A DNA stretch of 64,000 nucleotides from Pseudarthrobacter polychromogenes. Its GTDB lineage: Bacteria > Actinomycetota > Actinomycetes > Actinomycetales > Micrococcaceae. The stretch covers positions 62,001 through 126,000 of the forward strand of contig NZ_BMKU01000007.1 in NCBI RefSeq assembly GCF_014644495.1, written 5' to 3'. The position numbers and the translations under genes were made by a program. A model generated the notes under the pieces. It had not been told where the DNA came from. It saw nothing but the letters and a program-made list of their open reading frames with translations, and ran no database searches. Shown piece after piece: positions 16,540 through 25,811 of the stretch. Position 1 is the stretch's first letter, and each line of letters opens with the position of its first letter.

Positions 16540-16662
16540 TCAGCCCTGCAGCGCCCGGTACGCGTCCGCTGCCGCCGGGTGCAGGGGGACTCCGACGGTA
16601 TTCATGAGGCTTTCCGCGCTGAGGAACTGCGCGCCCGAACCTGCGGCAGGACAGTTGACGTA
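16540..16662 (-). pseudogene. Fragment resembling the C-terminus of a TAXI-family TRAP solute receptor
   Basis: Read on the minus strand and ending at TGA 16540-16542, the frame gives ...GAQFLSAESLMNTV then GVPLHPAAADAYRALQG. The G-V-P-L-H-P-A-A-x-x-Y block resembles the C-terminal consensus of TAXI-type TRAP substrate-binding proteins. Only about 40 codons are recognisable. Upstream lie a hairpin and repeat copy B, so the 5' portion is missing. The identification rests on a short motif and is tentative. Confidence 0.35.
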
Positions 16663-16689
16663 CGACGGCGGGTGCCCACCCGCCGTCGT
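16662..16689. terminator. 12-bp perfect hairpin
   Basis: ACGACGGCGGGT and ACCCGCCGTCGT pair around a GCCC loop. It lies between the TAXI-like fragment and repeat copy B. It may be a terminator or the left border structure of the repeat. Confidence 0.45.
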
Positions 16690-16705
16690 CCGCCCACCAC
16701 GCCAG

Positions 16706-16840
16706 GACGCTCTATCAGTTCCTGCAGGAAATACCTGAACGCTCTATCACTCTCTTCAGGAAAGTGAGAGAGCGCCGCAGGTTTTCCTGCGCTAAGTGGG
16801 AGAGCGTGCCGGGTTTTCTTGCGCTAAGTGGGAGAGCGTC
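16706..16840. repeat. Composite palindromic repeat, copy B (expanded)
   Basis: Two left-type arms (GACGCTCTATCAG at 16706 and AACGCTCTATCACT at 16739) are followed by right-type arms. These are AGTGAGAGAGCG at about 16763-16774, then two 32-bp tandem units that share the 19-mer GCGCTAAGTGGGAGAGCGT at 16789-16807 and 16821-16839. The right flank is CCCGGGG. Unlike the other copies it lies between divergent genes, upstream of the serpin. Confidence 0.85.
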
Positions 16841-16960
16841 CCGGGGTGAGACCAAATCGAGCGCAAAGCGTGACCCTGCCGGCATCGTCCCGCGCCGTCG
16901 TCGCTGTTTCACTGGGAGGAGGCGGATTCCCGCCCGCGGCATGCCGGGGAGGCAACAGAG

Positions 16961-18256
16961 ATGTTTCGTTTTCAGCGGATGATCGCGTGGGGTGCCTTGA
17001 TGGGACTGGCAGGGTGCGCGGCGCCGGGCCCGTCCCCGGCCCCGGAGCTCCTCACGGCTGACGGCGTCGAGCGGGTCTATGTGGACCGGGAGGAGTACGC
17101 CGCTGAATTGCGCTCCTTCCGGGCTTCGGCGCTCTTCCTCGGCGGAGCATTGCTGGCCGACGGCGGCGACGGCGCAAACGGGAACGTGGTGTCCTCGCCC
17201 GGGAGCCTCCTAATTGCCCTCGCCATGCTCCGTGCAGGTGCCACCGGTAAGACCGCGGCCGAGATGGACAGCATCCTGCAATTTCCTCCCGAGACGCGCG
17301 ATGAGGCCATGAACGCGGTCCTCCGCTCGCTCGAAAGGTTCGACGGTGACCCCGGTGCGGTGGATGAGGAGAACCCGCCGCAGAAGCCGGTCATGCACTC
17401 GGCCAACGGCCTGTTTGTAGATACGGACGTGCCTACCGGGCAGCCCTTCCTGGATACCCTGGCCCGGCACTATGGGACAGGCGTTTATCCCGTGGATTTC
17501 AGTGATGAGGGTGCAACGAAGCCCGCCATTGATGCCTGGGTGAACAGGAACACCGGCGGCAGGATCAAGGAAGCCCCGGCGGAGTACGACCCCAACAACA
17601 CTTTCAGCCTGCTCAACTCGTTGTACTTCGCCTCTGCCTGGAGCGCACCGTTCGATCCGAACGCCACCTCTGACCTGCCCTTCACAACAGCGGTGGGCGA
17701 GGAAATCATCGTGCCAGCCATGCACAACGAACTCACGATGAAATATGCGGAAGGTGCCGGCTGGCAGGGTGTGGATCTTCCCTATGCCGACGGTTTCGTC
17801 ATGCGGCTGGTCCTGCCCGCAGGGAAAACCGCTCCCGACGGCACGGCCGCCCCTGTGGCGTTCGACGCGGAGAAACTTGCGGAAGTCGCGGACACGTTTG
17901 ATACCGCCCGGCCCGCGTCAGTCCAGATCCAGCTGCCCCGCTGGGACCACAAGTCCAGTTTTGATCTCCGCCAGGTCTTCGATGCGCTGGGCCTGGAGAA
18001 CATGCTCGGTACCACGGAGGACTTCAACAACATCCAGCCGCAGATGATGATTACCCAAGCCGCCCAGGCTGCCAACATCACGGTGGCCGAAAAGGGCACC
18101 ATTGCCGCCGCTGTAACCCAGATCAACGGAGAGGCCACCAGCGCTCCACCGGAGCCCGAGCGGACCATCGCGTTCGACCGGCCGTTCCACTACCAGATCG
18201 TTCATGGCGAAACCGGGCTGCCGCTGTTCATGGGAACTGTAACCGACCCCAGGTGA
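16961..18256 (+). CDS. Serpin family protease inhibitor, predicted lipoprotein
   Basis: A 431-aa secreted lipoprotein. The signal peptide ends in a lipobox LAGC with Cys at 19, so the protein should be anchored to the outer face of the membrane. The rest is a complete serpin fold: SSPGSLLIALAMLRAGATGKTAAEM (helix B/D region), NSLYFASAWSAPF (strand 3A), and a C-terminal FDRPFHYQIVH...PLFMGTV. The reactive loop hinge EKGTIAAAVT (377-386) matches the small-residue consensus of inhibitory serpins. Counting from P15 Gly379 puts P1-P1' near Thr393-Ser394, which suggests an elastase- or subtilisin-like target. It probably protects the cell from secreted proteases. It converges on pdxK. Confidence 0.92.
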   Translation: MFRFQRMIAWGALMGLAGCAAPGPSPAPELLTADGVERVYVDREEYAAELRSFRASALFLGGALLADGGDGANGNVVSSPGSLLIALAMLRAGATGKTAAEMDSILQFPPETRDEAMNAVLRSLERFDGDPGAVDEENPPQKPVMHSANGLFVDTDVPTGQPFLDTLARHYGTGVYPVDFSDEGATKPAIDAWVNRNTGGRIKEAPAEYDPNNTFSLLNSLYFASAWSAPFDPNATSDLPFTTAVGEEIIVPAMHNELTMKYAEGAGWQGVDLPYADGFVMRLVLPAGKTAPDGTAAPVAFDAEKLAEVADTFDTARPASVQIQLPRWDHKSSFDLRQVFDALGLENMLGTTEDFNNIQPQMMITQAAQAANITVAEKGTIAAAVTQINGEATSAPPEPERTIAFDRPFHYQIVHGETGLPLFMGTVTDPR

Positions 18257-18298
18257 ACGAACGTCTAGGGCTGCCCCGCGCCGTCGTCCCTCCCAGAC

Positions 18299-18391
18299 GA
18301 CGCTCCATCAGCTAATGCAGGAAAATACGGAACCCTCTCGCGCACAGTGCAAGAGGGTTTCGGGAAAACGCGCATCTAGTGAGAGAGCGTC
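18299..18391. repeat. Composite palindromic repeat, copy C (degenerate)
   Basis: The left arm GACGCTCCATCAGCTAATGC starts at 18299. An inner hairpin AACCCTCT/AGAGGGTT follows, and the right arm GTGAGAGAGCGTC ends at 18391, followed by CCGGGG. The order is the same as in copy A, with substitutions in the inner hairpin. It lies between the convergent serpin and pdxK stops. Confidence 0.8.
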
Positions 18392-18408
18392 CGGGGCTGG
18401 GTGGCGGG

Positions 18409-19281
18409 TTAGCGGGCGCCGCCCTGCCACAGTGCATCAAACGGGGCGCCGGAGGCCACGCGATTGCGGATCCCCGCGGTGACAAAGTCCTTGGCTGTGC
18501 GGGCTGCGTCGAGCGGCGATGCCCCCTTGGCGAGTTCCGCTGTCACTGCGGCAGCCAGCGAGCAGCCGGCGCCGGAGACAGCCACCTCGCCCACCTTGGG
18601 TGCGCTCAGGACTTCCAGGGTTTCGCCGTCGTAGAACACGTCGACGGCGTCCGGGCCTTCCAGCCGCACCCCGCCCTTGGCGAGTACGGCCGCGCCGCTG
18701 ATTTCGTGGATGCGGATGGCGGCGGCCTTGAGGGACTCGACATCGGTGATTTCCAGGCCAGACAGCGATTCGGCCTCAAAATGGTTGGGTGTGACAAACG
18801 TGGCCAGCGGCAGGATCTGCGCCTTGAGGGCCTGGTCCGTGTCCAGCGCGTGCCCCGGCTCCTGGCCCTTGCAGATCAGGACCGGATCCAGGACCACGTT
18901 GCCAAAACTGTTGGCTTCCAGTGCACCAGCCACGGTGGCGATGGTGGCGGGGCTGCCCAGCATCCCGATCTTGACGGTGTCCAGCACCGGCCGGCCGGGC
19001 AGTGGTTGACCATCTGATGCCAGCCCGTAAGCGGCCGTGGTCGCCTCCAGCTGGTCCGCGATGACCTGCTGGTCCACCGGGACAAACCGGTGGTTCCAAT
19101 CGTCGTTCGGGTCGAACGAGACGATGCACGTCAGGTTGGCGATGCCAAAGACCCCCAGCTCCTGGAACGTCTTCAGGTCGGCCTGGGCACCGGCGCCGCC
19201 GGTGGCCTCTGAACCGGCGATCGTCAGGACAACGGCGGGAGCGGCAGCGGGGGACTGGACATCAGCGGAAACGGAAGTCAT
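18409..19281 (-). CDS. pdxK: Pyridoxine/pyridoxal kinase, ThiD-like PdxK type
   Basis: A 290-aa ribokinase-fold kinase. LTIAGSEATGGAGAQADLKTF at the N-terminus is the ThiD/PdxK substrate site. VVLDPVLICKG, VTPNHFEAESLSGL and the C-terminal anion-hole GEVAVSGAGCSLAAAV follow. DPV-x-x-CKG and the YDG element resemble the Bacillus PdxK branch more than true ThiD, so B6 vitamer phosphorylation is the better guess; HMP kinase is the alternative. The start at 19281 (MTSVSADVQ) is chosen by the family N-terminus; the frame extends to 19413. No other B6 or thiamine gene is nearby. Confidence 0.82.
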   Translation of the reverse strand: MTSVSADVQSPAAAPAVVLTIAGSEATGGAGAQADLKTFQELGVFGIANLTCIVSFDPNDDWNHRFVPVDQQVIADQLEATTAAYGLASDGQPLPGRPVLDTVKIGMLGSPATIATVAGALEANSFGNVVLDPVLICKGQEPGHALDTDQALKAQILPLATFVTPNHFEAESLSGLEITDVESLKAAAIRIHEISGAAVLAKGGVRLEGPDAVDVFYDGETLEVLSAPKVGEVAVSGAGCSLAAAVTAELAKGASPLDAARTAKDFVTAGIRNRVASGAPFDALWQGGAR

Positions 19282-19351
19282 GGCACCATCCTGCCATCCG
19301 GCGTCGAACGCCCGCTTTGTGGGGCCGTACAGCATCTGGACGTGCGGCTGG

Positions 19352-19765
19352 TCAGGGTTCCAAGACCGCCGCTGCTGGCGACGGCCCAGCGTCGTGGCCC
19401 TGTTCCGTTTCATCGTGCGCCTTGACGATTGGTACCACGGCCGAGCGGCCCAGCGCGGCGCAAAATCCGGCCCATAGCGCTAAGCCCCACATCGAATACC
19501 ACCGGGTGCCAACGAGGAAGAGAAGTGTCACCATGCCGGTGACGATGCCGGCCCCGCCTATAGCGAGGATATGAATCCACTGGTTGCGGACAGACCGCAG
19601 AAGCATCCCCACCAGAAGAGCCAGCGGCATGCCGAATAGCAGGGCCGCTCCAATTGAGAATACGTACCCCGGGGGACCGAATGGCAGGCCAAAGACAAAG
19701 ACAGTAAGGGCGGCGCCGAGGAGGAAGGCGGCGGGGCCAAAAGTCACCCGGCGCGGCCGGCTCAC
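19352..19765 (-). CDS. Small integral membrane protein downstream of TIGR01777 gene
   Basis: A 137-aa protein from the GTG at 19765, which overlaps the TGA of the upstream gene as GTGA, so translation is coupled. Four hydrophobic segments are visible at roughly residues 8-25, 32-52, 60-80 and 87-106. A charged tail follows (VKAHDETEQGHDAG). No family is recognised. It is the last gene of a likely three-gene operon TetR - SDR - membrane protein. A longer open frame to 20056 overlaps the SDR gene and has a non-coding-like N-terminus. Confidence 0.7.
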   Translation of the reverse strand: MSRPRRVTFGPAAFLLGAALTVFVFGLPFGPPGYVFSIGAALLFGMPLALLVGMLLRSVRNQWIHILAIGGAGIVTGMVTLLFLVGTRWYSMWGLALWAGFCAALGRSAVVPIVKAHDETEQGHDAGPSPAAAVLEP

Positions 19766-20676
19766 CTGGCTTTGGCGATCTGCTGGAGCGCGCGGCCCAG
19801 TTCTGGCTGGCTGTAGACGAAACCCGCGTCCAGCAGCTTCTCCGGCTGGACCCAGCGGCTCTTCAGGACCAGCTCCGTCTCTGTCCGGATCAGTACGGCA
19901 CCCAGCCGCAGAAGCCAGGCGGGAGTGGGGATGCCGAACCGGGCCCCGTACGCGCGGCGGACCATGCGCATCAGTTCGCGGTTTGTCACCACATCCGGTG
20001 AAGCCACGTTCACCGGCCCGGTGATGTCCTTCCGCGCATGCACGAAGCGCACGCACCGGTAGAGGTCCTCCACATGGATCCAGCTGAATTTCTGCGTGCC
20101 TGGTCCCATCCGGCCGCCCAGACCCAGCCGGGCCAGGATTACGAAGGGCCGCAGTGCTCCTCCTCCGCGGCCGAGGACGATGGCGATCCGCAGCGGAATC
20201 TTGCGTGTCCCCGGCGTCACGGCGGCGTCGAGTTCCGCTTCCCAGGCGCGGGCAACGTCCACGGAGAATCCCGTTCCGGGTTCGCCGTCACGTTCCGACT
20301 GCGGGCGGTCGACGGCGTTGCGGTAGATGGTGCCGGTGCTCGCATTGAGCCAGGTCGACGGCGGCTGCCGGCAAAGTGCGATGGCGCGGCCAAGTGCCGC
20401 CGTGGTCGCAACGCGGGACTGCAGTATGGCTGCCTTGTTCCGGTCGTTGTAGCGGCAGGAGACGGAGCGTCCGGCGAGGTTCACGAGAAACTCCGCACCG
20501 TCCAGCACCTGGGCCAGGCGGCCGTCGTCGTCATCCCACGTGGCCGCTGGCGAACCCTTGGCGCCTTCACGGCCAATGGTGCGCACGGTCCAGCCATCCT
20601 TCTCGAAGCGGGCCCGGATATATCTGCCGATGAATCCGGAAGCTCCAGCCAGTACCACCGTTCTGGTGCCGCTCAT
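19762..20676 (-). CDS. TIGR01777 family (YfcH-like) NAD-dependent epimerase/SDR protein
   Basis: A 304-aa extended-SDR protein. It starts with the Rossmann signature VVLAGASGFIGRYI. The family motif FLVNLAGRSVSCRYNDRNKAAILQSRV is present, as are STGTIYRN and FSWIHVEDLYR. The C-terminal DUF1731-type segment (GFVYSQPELGRALQQI) is also present. Members have the SDR fold, but the reaction is not established. It starts 27 bp after the TetR gene and is coupled to the membrane protein downstream. Confidence 0.9.
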   Translation of the reverse strand: MSGTRTVVLAGASGFIGRYIRARFEKDGWTVRTIGREGAKGSPAATWDDDDGRLAQVLDGAEFLVNLAGRSVSCRYNDRNKAAILQSRVATTAALGRAIALCRQPPSTWLNASTGTIYRNAVDRPQSERDGEPGTGFSVDVARAWEAELDAAVTPGTRKIPLRIAIVLGRGGGALRPFVILARLGLGGRMGPGTQKFSWIHVEDLYRCVRFVHARKDITGPVNVASPDVVTNRELMRMVRRAYGARFGIPTPAWLLRLGAVLIRTETELVLKSRWVQPEKLLDAGFVYSQPELGRALQQIAKAR

Positions 20677-20703
20677 TTTCCCCCCAATGTGTTTTGTTTC
20701 GGA

Positions 20704-21360
20704 TTAGCCGCGGATGCTGCGGCTCAGGCTCAGGAAGTCGTCGAGGATCCTGCCTACGCCCGGCATCCGTGCCAGTGAGAGTCCCCGTGTGATCAGCGGG
20801 ACGGCGCCGTCCACCAGCCGCCTGGTTCGCTGCTGCCCCTCGGAGGTGTCGTAGACCCAGAAGAGGGTGACGGCCATATAACAAAGCCACAGCAGTTCCG
20901 GAAGATCGGGCCTGAGCTTTTTAGGTGCCAGAGGCTTCGCTGCCTCAACTGCCGTGCGGAAGATGGTCAGCGACGCCTCGCGGGCCGCCGATGAACCGGC
21001 GGCGAAGGGATTGACCGGGGACGTCGGGCGGATGGCCGTAGCTATGAAGTCGCCGCCAAACCGGTGGTAGGGGGCCATGGCGTCCAGGCCTGTGTGGAGG
21101 GTGGCCTTGAGCCGGCCGGTGAGGTCGGCAGCATCCTTGAGCGCTTCGGCAGCCCTGGCCGCATGCTCCGCCTGTACCTGCAGATACAGCTCCTGGACCA
21201 GGTCGTCTTTTGATGCGAAGTAGTAGTAGGCATTGCCCACCGAGATGCCGGCCTCGGCTGCGATGGCCCGCATGGTGGTCTTGGCGAAGCCGATCTCCCG
21301 GAACATCCGCAGGGCGACGTCGGCCACCAATTGGCGCGTCTGCTCGCTTTTTACGGTCAT
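20704..21360 (-). CDS. TetR/AcrR family transcriptional regulator
   Basis: A 218-aa regulator. The N-terminal helix-turn-helix is complete (VADVALRMFREIGFAKTTMRAIAAEAGISVGNAYYYFASKDDLV, residues 12-55). The C-terminal ligand domain is helical. It is the first gene of an operon with the TIGR01777 protein and a membrane protein. Two palindromic sites 30 bp apart lie directly upstream, so autorepression of the operon is likely. The ligand is unknown. Confidence 0.9.
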   Translation of the reverse strand: MTVKSEQTRQLVADVALRMFREIGFAKTTMRAIAAEAGISVGNAYYYFASKDDLVQELYLQVQAEHAARAAEALKDAADLTGRLKATLHTGLDAMAPYHRFGGDFIATAIRPTSPVNPFAAGSSAAREASLTIFRTAVEAAKPLAPKKLRPDLPELLWLCYMAVTLFWVYDTSEGQQRTRRLVDGAVPLITRGLSLARMPGVGRILDDFLSLSRSIRG

Positions 21361-21374
21361 GGGCTTCCCTAAAA

Positions 21375-21417
21375 TTGAACGTGTTCAAGAAAAGTACCAC
21401 AGATTTGAACACGTTCA
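21375..21417. promoter_or_regulatory. Paired TetR operator sites
   Basis: TTGAACGTGTTCAA (21375-21388) and TGAACACGTTCA (21406-21417) are palindromes of the form TGAAC-N2-GTTCA. Their centres are exactly 30 bp apart, about three helical turns, so two TetR dimers could bind the same face. They lie 15-57 bp upstream of the TetR start and in the leader region of yhhQ. Confidence 0.75.
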
Positions 21418-21543
21418 GATTAGGCCCGTAGAGCCGCTGCACAGCTGCCGCTCCCGCAGTGGGAGAATTGGGGGACAGTGCTAATACAGCCGGTGTTCCC
21501 GCCCTTCGGGTACCGAGCGAACCACTACGAACGGACCTCTGCA

Positions 21544-22287
21544 ATGACCTCAGCTTCAGGCCACCACGCCCTGCCCCCGACCCCTTCAGTTCCGGACCGC
21601 GCACGGTTCGCTTCGATTGGCTCCCCGTTCTTCGGCATCATGCTGGCGATCATGGCGGTGGTGCTGATCCTGTCCAACATCGGGGCGTCCAAGGGGGTGG
21701 CGATCGGGCCGATCATCACGGACGGCGGCTTCTTCCTTTTCCCGCTGGCGTACATCCTGGGGGACGTCATCAGCGAGGTCTACGGTTTCAAGGTGGCGCG
21801 CAAAGCCATCCTCACCACCTTTGCGCTGTCCGTCTTCGCATCGCTTTGCTACTGGGCGATCATTGCCCTTCCCGGCTTCGATGACGAGTTCGGAACGTCC
21901 AAGCAGGCCGCCCTGGAGGGCGCGCTCGGCCCGGTTCCGCAGATTGTGCTGGCATCGCTGCTGGCCTTCCTGGCTGGGCAGACCATCAACTCCTGGATCA
22001 TGGTGCGGATGAAGGCGCGCTCCGGCGAGAAGTCCCTGTGGGCCCGCATCATGGGTTCCTCGGTGGCCGGCGAGTTCGTGGACACGCTGATCTTCTGCAG
22101 CATCGCCGCCTCGGTCATCGGGATCACCGACGCCGCGACGTTTGTGAACTACGTGGTGGTGGGCTTCGTGTACAAGACCCTGGTGGAGTTCATCCTGGTC
22201 CCGGTGACGTCGCTGGTGATCCGTTCGGTGAAGAAGCGCGAACCGAGCTACGGGGCCCCGACGGCAGCGGTGACGAACGCAGCGTAG
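21544..22287 (+). CDS. yhhQ: Queuosine precursor transporter (YhhQ/VUT family, DUF165)
   Basis: A 247-aa membrane protein with six or so hydrophobic helices. The sequences LILSNIGASKGV, DGGFFLFPLAYILGDVISEVYGFKVARKAI and AGEFVDTLIFCSIA are the signature of the YhhQ/VUT family, which imports queuine or preQ-type bases. The ATG at 21544 is preferred over the frame start at 21478, because the residues before it do not belong to the family. It converges on tgt, which uses the imported base, so together they form a queuosine salvage pair. No preQ1 riboswitch was recognised in the short leader. Confidence 0.9.
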   Translation: MTSASGHHALPPTPSVPDRARFASIGSPFFGIMLAIMAVVLILSNIGASKGVAIGPIITDGGFFLFPLAYILGDVISEVYGFKVARKAILTTFALSVFASLCYWAIIALPGFDDEFGTSKQAALEGALGPVPQIVLASLLAFLAGQTINSWIMVRMKARSGEKSLWARIMGSSVAGEFVDTLIFCSIAASVIGITDAATFVNYVVVGFVYKTLVEFILVPVTSLVIRSVKKREPSYGAPTAAVTNAA

Positions 22288-22396
22288 CCGCCGCCCGGCG
22301 TCGTACCTTCCACCTGCAGCGGGATCGCCGGAAAGCTGCAGGCCCGCCGGAACGCACCGGCGAACTCGCCCTGTTCCGGCGATTTCGGCGACGGCG

Positions 22397-22420
22397 GCCC
22401 GGCGCCTGCGTGCGCCGGGC
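22397..22420. terminator. Bidirectional terminator hairpin between yhhQ and tgt
   Basis: GCCCGGCGC and GCGCCGGGC (9-bp perfect arms) enclose CTGCGT, just 3 bp from the tgt stop. A second weaker pair CGCCGGAAC/GTTCCGGCG lies at 22345-22381. Confidence 0.55.
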
Positions 22421-22423
22421 AGG

Positions 22424-23872
<1,449 letters not shown>

Positions 23873-23876
23873 TCAC

Positions 23877-23892
23877 CCGGTCAGCTGACCGG
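23877..23892. repeat. 16-bp palindrome over the SRPBCC stop codon
   Basis: CCGGTCAGCTGACCGG is perfectly symmetric and includes the TGA of the minus-strand SRPBCC gene. There is no loop, so it is more likely a protein site or chance than a terminator. Confidence 0.3.
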
Positions 23893-24609
23893 TTCGGATG
23901 CCGGGTAGTTCTCAGCCCGCCAGGAATCCCAGGAGGAGCGTACCGATTCGAGCCTTGCGGCGCCCAGGTCGTAGGTGGAGGCGATGACCAGCGAGCCTTC
24001 GCCGTCCTCGCGTACGTCCTTGATCGCGGGATGGTCGGCCACCACCAGGAGTCCCTCCCCATGCTCGGCATAGCTGTGGACAGTGAGGCCCACCTGATGG
24101 CTGGTCCGGTACCAGACCCTGCCGCTGATCTCCTCGCCGGTCCCCAGCCGCACCTGGTAGTTTTCGCCCGGCGCCGGGAGATCGGAAAGCCCAAGCTTTT
24201 CGATCGCGGAGCCCTGTCCCTCCGTGAGGTGCAGGAACAGGGTGTGGCGCTTGCCGTGCGGATGGCGTTCCAAGGCAAAACGGAGCTGCTGCAGGAACGT
24301 GAGCCAGCCCTGGGTGATGTCCTCGTCCCAGGCAGCCCATTCGGAATCGTGGTCCAGCGCCCCGCGGGTCACGCTGACCTGCGTTCCGTTGGGCACGGGT
24401 TTCAGCTCAAAGACGTCCCCGCCATGGACAGTCAGGCTGGTGTGGTCCGGTGACTCCTCAACATCGCCGGAGAAGTAGATCTCCTTGATCTCGGAGTCCA
24501 GGTCCTCTGCCTGCCAGCCATGCCATTGGGCTACTTTGGACGGTTCACGCAGCATGGTCCAGACCTGCGGCGCGTCGGCGTTGATCACTACGCTGAGATT
24601 GTTCGTCAT
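23881..24609 (-). CDS. SRPBCC (AHSA1/START-like) domain protein
   Basis: A 242-aa protein from the ATG at 24609. The N-terminal ~140 residues follow the AHSA1-type helix-grip pattern: VVINADAPQVWTMLREPSKVAQWHGW, FELKPVPNGTQVSVTRG and GWLTFLQQLRFALERHP. The C-terminal ~100 residues form a second SRPBCC-like half. Such domains bind hydrophobic ligands in a cavity; the ligand is unknown. It stands alone between tgt and a hypothetical gene on the same strand. Confidence 0.75.
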   Translation of the reverse strand: MTNNLSVVINADAPQVWTMLREPSKVAQWHGWQAEDLDSEIKEIYFSGDVEESPDHTSLTVHGGDVFELKPVPNGTQVSVTRGALDHDSEWAAWDEDITQGWLTFLQQLRFALERHPHGKRHTLFLHLTEGQGSAIEKLGLSDLPAPGENYQVRLGTGEEISGRVWYRTSHQVGLTVHSYAEHGEGLLVVADHPAIKDVREDGEGSLVIASTYDLGAARLESVRSSWDSWRAENYPASEPVS

Positions 24610-24691
24610 AGCCCCGAATGTACAACTCCGGCCGGGCGCCGGGTAGGGGCAAATTACCCAACCGGGCGCCGTGCCCAAAAGTCAGGCACCC

Positions 24692-25723
24692 TCAGGCGCG
24701 GACGGCCTCAAGCTCATTGCTGATACGCCGCTCCAATTCGACCATCCCGATGGTTTCGGAGCCGCCGTGGGCACGCAGGAACAGCAGGGACTCGAGCCGC
24801 AGCAGTCTCCATTCGCGTTCGGCGTCATGGTTCGAGTTGTCGATGGAGCGGAAAATTTCCTTGTCGTACAGGTTGGGCTCATTCAGCGATCGCTGCCGTA
24901 CTTTGGCGGCCATCCTGGCCTTGAACGGGTCCGTCTCCTGGTTTTCCGGGGTCCGGATCAGCTTCTCGTACACCTCGGCCCGTTCCGACTGGCCGTTCTG
25001 GCGGCAGATGTAGCTGGAGAGCGCCAGGGATGCTTCCACGGATGACCACCGGCCGGGGTTCCCGTCGAAGGGGAGGACGTTGAGGAGGTCGGCCACCGCC
25101 AGCGAGCCATCGGCGTCCTTGAGCGTGATGAACAGCTCGTGGGCAAGGTCGCTCAGGTCCTTCAGGCAGCTGCCGGACTTGAAGTTGACGCCCTTCGCCA
25201 GCCGGTCGGACAGTAACAGGACACCCATCGCATCGGGATGCGCCTCCGCCGCAGCCTCCACAACGGACTCCGGGGTACCCTGCGGTGCTGGAATCAGTGC
25301 CAGGTCCTCTTCGCTGGGTCCGCTGAGTGCCGGCGGGACTGGAGGAAGGGGAGGTACGACGACGGCGGGAGCCGCCGCAGCCGTCGCCGCCTCTTCGCGG
25401 AGCTGCCTGGGCTGCTCCTGCCCTGCGTCCTGCGCTGCCTTCTGCCCTGAGTCCTGCCCAGGGCGGGCTGTCCGTGGAAGCTGGGTGACGGCGTCGGCGT
25501 TTCCGTCCACCACCGTCACAGTGGTGCCCACTGCGATGCGCAGGGTTCCGCCGCCGGTAAGGCTGGCGAGCACGAGTGCGGGGGCTCCGAAGTCGTCCCG
25601 CTCCAGCTCGACCTGGTGGACTTCCGCCGTCCGCCCGCCGTCGGGCAGGACAATGTGGGTGCCGGTGGTCAGAGATCCAGCCTGCTGTTCAAGATGGTGC
25701 CTGGCGGCTGGTGTTTCGGTCAT
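24692..25723 (-). CDS. Hypothetical protein with Pro/Ala-rich linker
   Basis: A 343-aa protein of no recognised family. Residues 1-75 look like a small beta-rich domain (GTHIVLPDGGRTAEVHQVELERDD). Residues ~85-140 are a Gln/Ala/Pro linker (VVVPPLPPVPPALSG). Residues ~150-343 are helical and contain SGSCLKDLSDLAHELFITLKDADG and RWSSVEASLALSSYICRQNG. No signal peptide or membrane segment is present. Codon usage is normal, so it is very likely a real gene. Confidence 0.7.
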   Translation of the reverse strand: MTETPAARHHLEQQAGSLTTGTHIVLPDGGRTAEVHQVELERDDFGAPALVLASLTGGGTLRIAVGTTVTVVDGNADAVTQLPRTARPGQDSGQKAAQDAGQEQPRQLREEAATAAAAPAVVVPPLPPVPPALSGPSEEDLALIPAPQGTPESVVEAAAEAHPDAMGVLLLSDRLAKGVNFKSGSCLKDLSDLAHELFITLKDADGSLAVADLLNVLPFDGNPGRWSSVEASLALSSYICRQNGQSERAEVYEKLIRTPENQETDPFKARMAAKVRQRSLNEPNLYDKEIFRSIDNSNHDAEREWRLLRLESLLFLRAHGGSETIGMVELERRISNELEAVRA

Positions 25724-25811
25724 GGGAGTCCTTAAGTTCTCTTGCGGTCCGCCCTACAGTCTACAAAGGCGGGCACCTAAAATCGGGGACCCCCAGGTTC
25801 CGGCGTATGTG

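Larger units (their letters stand above)
16360..16960. other. 600-bp gene-poor stretch
   Basis: Between the hypothetical gene and the serpin gene no intact coding region stands out. It contains, in order, about 180 bp with nothing recognisable, a short TAXI-like pseudogene tail, a 12-bp hairpin, repeat copy B, and about 120 bp of serpin upstream sequence with GGGGAGG before the ATG. The open frames crossing it have unlikely composition and cover the repeats. Confidence 0.6.

Noticed and set aside
16273-16767. 164-codon plus-strand frame in the gene-poor stretch
   Set aside because: It runs through the TAXI-like fragment and repeat copy B, has no ribosome site and shows no protein-like pattern.
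21478-21543. preQ1 riboswitch in the yhhQ leader
   Set aside because: Only a short UUCG-capped stem is seen; the preQ1 aptamer core with its A-rich pseudoknot tail is absent.
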